5,787 nucleotides of DNA from Solirubrobacterales bacterium (GTDB taxonomy: Bacteria; Actinomycetota; Thermoleophilia; Solirubrobacterales; Solirubrobacteraceae), in contig JAATFK010000321.1 of the NCBI GenBank assembly GCA_015655225.1, positions 1-5,787 on the forward strand, in the 5' to 3' direction. The notes under the pieces were generated by a model, which was not told the DNA's origin, ran no database searches, and worked only from the letters and a program-made list of their open reading frames with translations. The position numbers and the translations under genes were made by a program. This document shows positions 4,487-5,787 of the stretch, piece by piece. Position 1 is the stretch's first letter. Every line of letters begins with the position of its first letter.

Positions 4487-5359
4487 TCACGCGCGTCTGA
4501 ACTGCGCGATCGCGATCGCTGCCATCAGCACGCCGGCGCCCGCCACGATCAGCACCTCGACGCCGGTCGGCACGTGCCAGCTCCACCACGAGACGCCGGG
4601 CGCGAGCGCTTCGCGTGCCGCCTGCGACATGTGCAGGTGCGAGAACACGACGCGCCGCATCGGGTCGACCGCGTAGGTGATCGGGTCGATCCGGTTCAGC
4701 ACCTCCAGCCAGCGCGGCAGCCCGGTGACCGGGAACAGCGCGCCGCTGAGGAACAGCAACGGCATCAGCAGCATCTGCGTCAGCGCCATGAAGGACTGCA
4801 TCTGCGTGATCCGCGCCGCCGCCATCACGCCGAACGCCGTCACCGTGAACGCCAGCAGCAGCTGCAGCCCGAAGACGGCGAGGAGCAGCGTCGGCGCGTA
4901 GGGCACGTGCACCGCGCCCGCGAAGCAGAGGACGATCACGCCCTGGAAGCTCGCGACGGTCGCGCCGCCGAGGCACTTCCCGATCACGATCGAGCCGCGC
5001 CGGATCGGCGCCACGAGCATCTCGCGCAGGAAGCCGTACTCGCGGTCCCACACGATCGAGGCGGCCGAGAAGACGGCCGTGAACAGCACCGCCATCGCCA
5101 GCGTGCCGGGGAACATGAAGGTCCGCAGGTCGACGCCGTGCGTCCCGCCGGCGGCGAGGCGCGAGAGGCCGCCGCCGAGGACGAAGAGGAAGAGCGCGGG
5201 CTGGATCAGCGCGACGACGATCCGCAGCCGGTCGCGCGAGAAGCGGATCAGCTCCCGCTGCCAGACGACCTTGATCGCGCGCAGGTCGGCGTTGATCCCG
5301 CCGCGCGGGACGCGCACGCCGGCGACGGCCGCCGGTGCGGTCGGTGTCGCCGTTGCCAT
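4487..5359 (-). CDS. ABC-2 type transporter permease (DrrB/NodJ-like)
   Basis: A 290-residue inner-membrane permease of an ABC-2 exporter. A cytoplasmic N terminus of about 44 residues includes VVWQRELIRFSRDRLR, the amphipathic coupling stretch. Six membrane segments follow, near 45-63, 82-103, 127-150, 158-183, 190-213 and 266-286. The conserved DREYGFLREMLVAPIRRG (105-122) and NRIDPITYAVDPMRR (222-236) are hallmarks of the family and match proteins that export drugs, glycolipids or polysaccharide. Two copies normally pair with two ATPase subunits. The substrate cannot be read from sequence. ATG 5359 is preceded by GGGGAGG at 8 nt, which lies inside the last codons of the ATPase gene, and the ATPase stop is only 5 nt away, so the two are cotranscribed and probably coupled. 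The permease ends 6 nt before a strong hairpin. Confidence 0.92.
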   Translation of the reverse strand: MATATPTAPAAVAGVRVPRGGINADLRAIKVVWQRELIRFSRDRLRIVVALIQPALFLFVLGGGLSRLAAGGTHGVDLRTFMFPGTLAMAVLFTAVFSAASIVWDREYGFLREMLVAPIRRGSIVIGKCLGGATVASFQGVIVLCFAGAVHVPYAPTLLLAVFGLQLLLAFTVTAFGVMAAARITQMQSFMALTQMLLMPLLFLSGALFPVTGLPRWLEVLNRIDPITYAVDPMRRVVFSHLHMSQAAREALAPGVSWWSWHVPTGVEVLIVAGAGVLMAAIAIAQFRRA

Positions 5360-5364
5360 GAACG

Positions 5365-5787
5365 CTACCTCCCCTGCCGCAGCATGCGGACCATCGGATC
5401 GCCGCGCTCGGCCGACTCGGCGTCGCGGATCGTCGTGCCGGTGTAGGACATGAAGACGTCGTCGAGCGACGGGCGCGCGACGCTGACGGAGCGAATCGGG
5501 ACGCCCAGCTCGGCGAACAGCCGCGGGACGAACGCCTCGCCGCCGCCGACCGCGAACGTGACCTGGCCCTCGTGGACCGCCGCCTCGACCTCGAAGCGCT
5601 CGCTCAGCGCCGCGATCGCGGCCGCGTCGTCGTCGGTCGTCAGCTGGACGCGGTCCTTGCCGACGCTCGCCTTCAGCGCCTCGGGCGTGTCGACGACGAT
5701 CACGCGGCCCTGGTCCATGATCGCGATCCGGTCGCAGTGCTCGGCCTCGTCCATGTAGTGCGTGGTGAGGAAGATCGTGATGTCCTC
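5365..5787 (-). CDS. ABC transporter ATP-binding protein, C-terminal part (DrrA-like; runs off the window)
   Basis: The last 140 residues of an exporter ATPase; the frame stays open to the right edge, so the 5' part with Walker A, signature and Walker B lies outside. The visible part opens with the strand ITIFLTTHYMDEAE, whose His is the switch (H-loop) residue contacting the ATP gamma-phosphate and whose THYMDEAE form is typical of DrrA-type exporters. CDRIAIMDQGRVIVVDTPEALKASVG then leads into the extra C-terminal domain of the DrrA group (DUF4162-like), ending in the characteristic PSLDDVFMSYTG. It powers the permease encoded immediately downstream. The missing N terminus means ATP-binding competence cannot be checked here. 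The frame contains a Met at 5754, but this is internal and not the start. Confidence 0.92.
   Translation of the reverse strand, partial: EDITIFLTTHYMDEAEHCDRIAIMDQGRVIVVDTPEALKASVGKDRVQLTTDDDAAAIAALSERFEVEAAVHEGQVTFAVGGGEAFVPRLFAELGVPIRSVSVARPSLDDVFMSYTGTTIRDAESAERGDPMVRMLRQGR
5368..5374 (-). promoter_or_regulatory. Ribosome binding site of the permease inside the ATPase gene
   Basis: GGGGAGG on the minus strand is formed by the last sense codons of the ATPase and is followed at once by its TAG stop, then 5 nt and the permease ATG. The 8-nt spacing is close to ideal. This fixes the permease start and implies that ribosomes ending on the ATPase can restart on the permease, keeping the two subunits in step. 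Confidence 0.8.

Noticed and set aside
4368..5051. A 227-codon minus-strand frame overlapping the permease
   Set aside because: It is the shifted frame of the permease gene, Arg/Asp/Ala-rich and without domain features.

Overview
This 5.8-kb window comes from a GC-rich bacterial chromosome. Almost every third codon position is G or C, and long stop-free frames lie opposite the real genes. Genes are tightly packed and several start with GTG. The gene content (a DipZ-type CcdA-thioredoxin fusion, a DrrA/DrrB-like ABC exporter, an SDR, a family-4 sulfotransferase) fits Actinomycetota. A Thermoleophilia/Solirubrobacterales-type host is possible, but that is only inference.

Layout. From 22 to 589 the minus strand carries tRNA-Gly(TCC), a small ABM-fold (antibiotic biosynthesis monooxygenase-like) gene and tRNA-Pro(GGG), in that transcription order. 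The coding gene sits between two tRNAs. A plus-strand sulfotransferase-family gene (665-1366) diverges from tRNA-Gly across a 75-base gap. It meets a minus-strand SDR gene (1363-2226) head-on, and the two TAG stops share one CTAG. Upstream of the SDR, and almost touching it, is a 104-residue TfoX-N/YjbR-like gene (2228-2542). Upstream of that is a large dipZ-like gene (2591-4342, or to 4414 with the GTG start). At the right end an ABC-2 exporter pair runs leftward: the permease (4487-5359) follows an ATPase (5365 to beyond the window edge), and the permease ribosome binding site lies inside the end of the ATPase gene.

How the genes work together. The ATPase and permease clearly form one exporter. 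The DipZ-like protein should carry reductant across the membrane to an extracytoplasmic thioredoxin domain. A perfect 9-bp hairpin just after the permease stop probably separates its transcription from the exporter's. The TfoX-like and SDR genes look translationally coupled. The other neighbours show no obvious shared pathway.

I see no mobile element, CRISPR array, phage gene or new multi-gene system. Points of interest are the tRNA-CDS-tRNA unit with a -10-like box in a hairpin loop, the SDR with Ser and Arg in place of the usual Tyr and Lys, the altered sulfotransferase phosphate loop, and heavy AGA arginine use limited to two genes.
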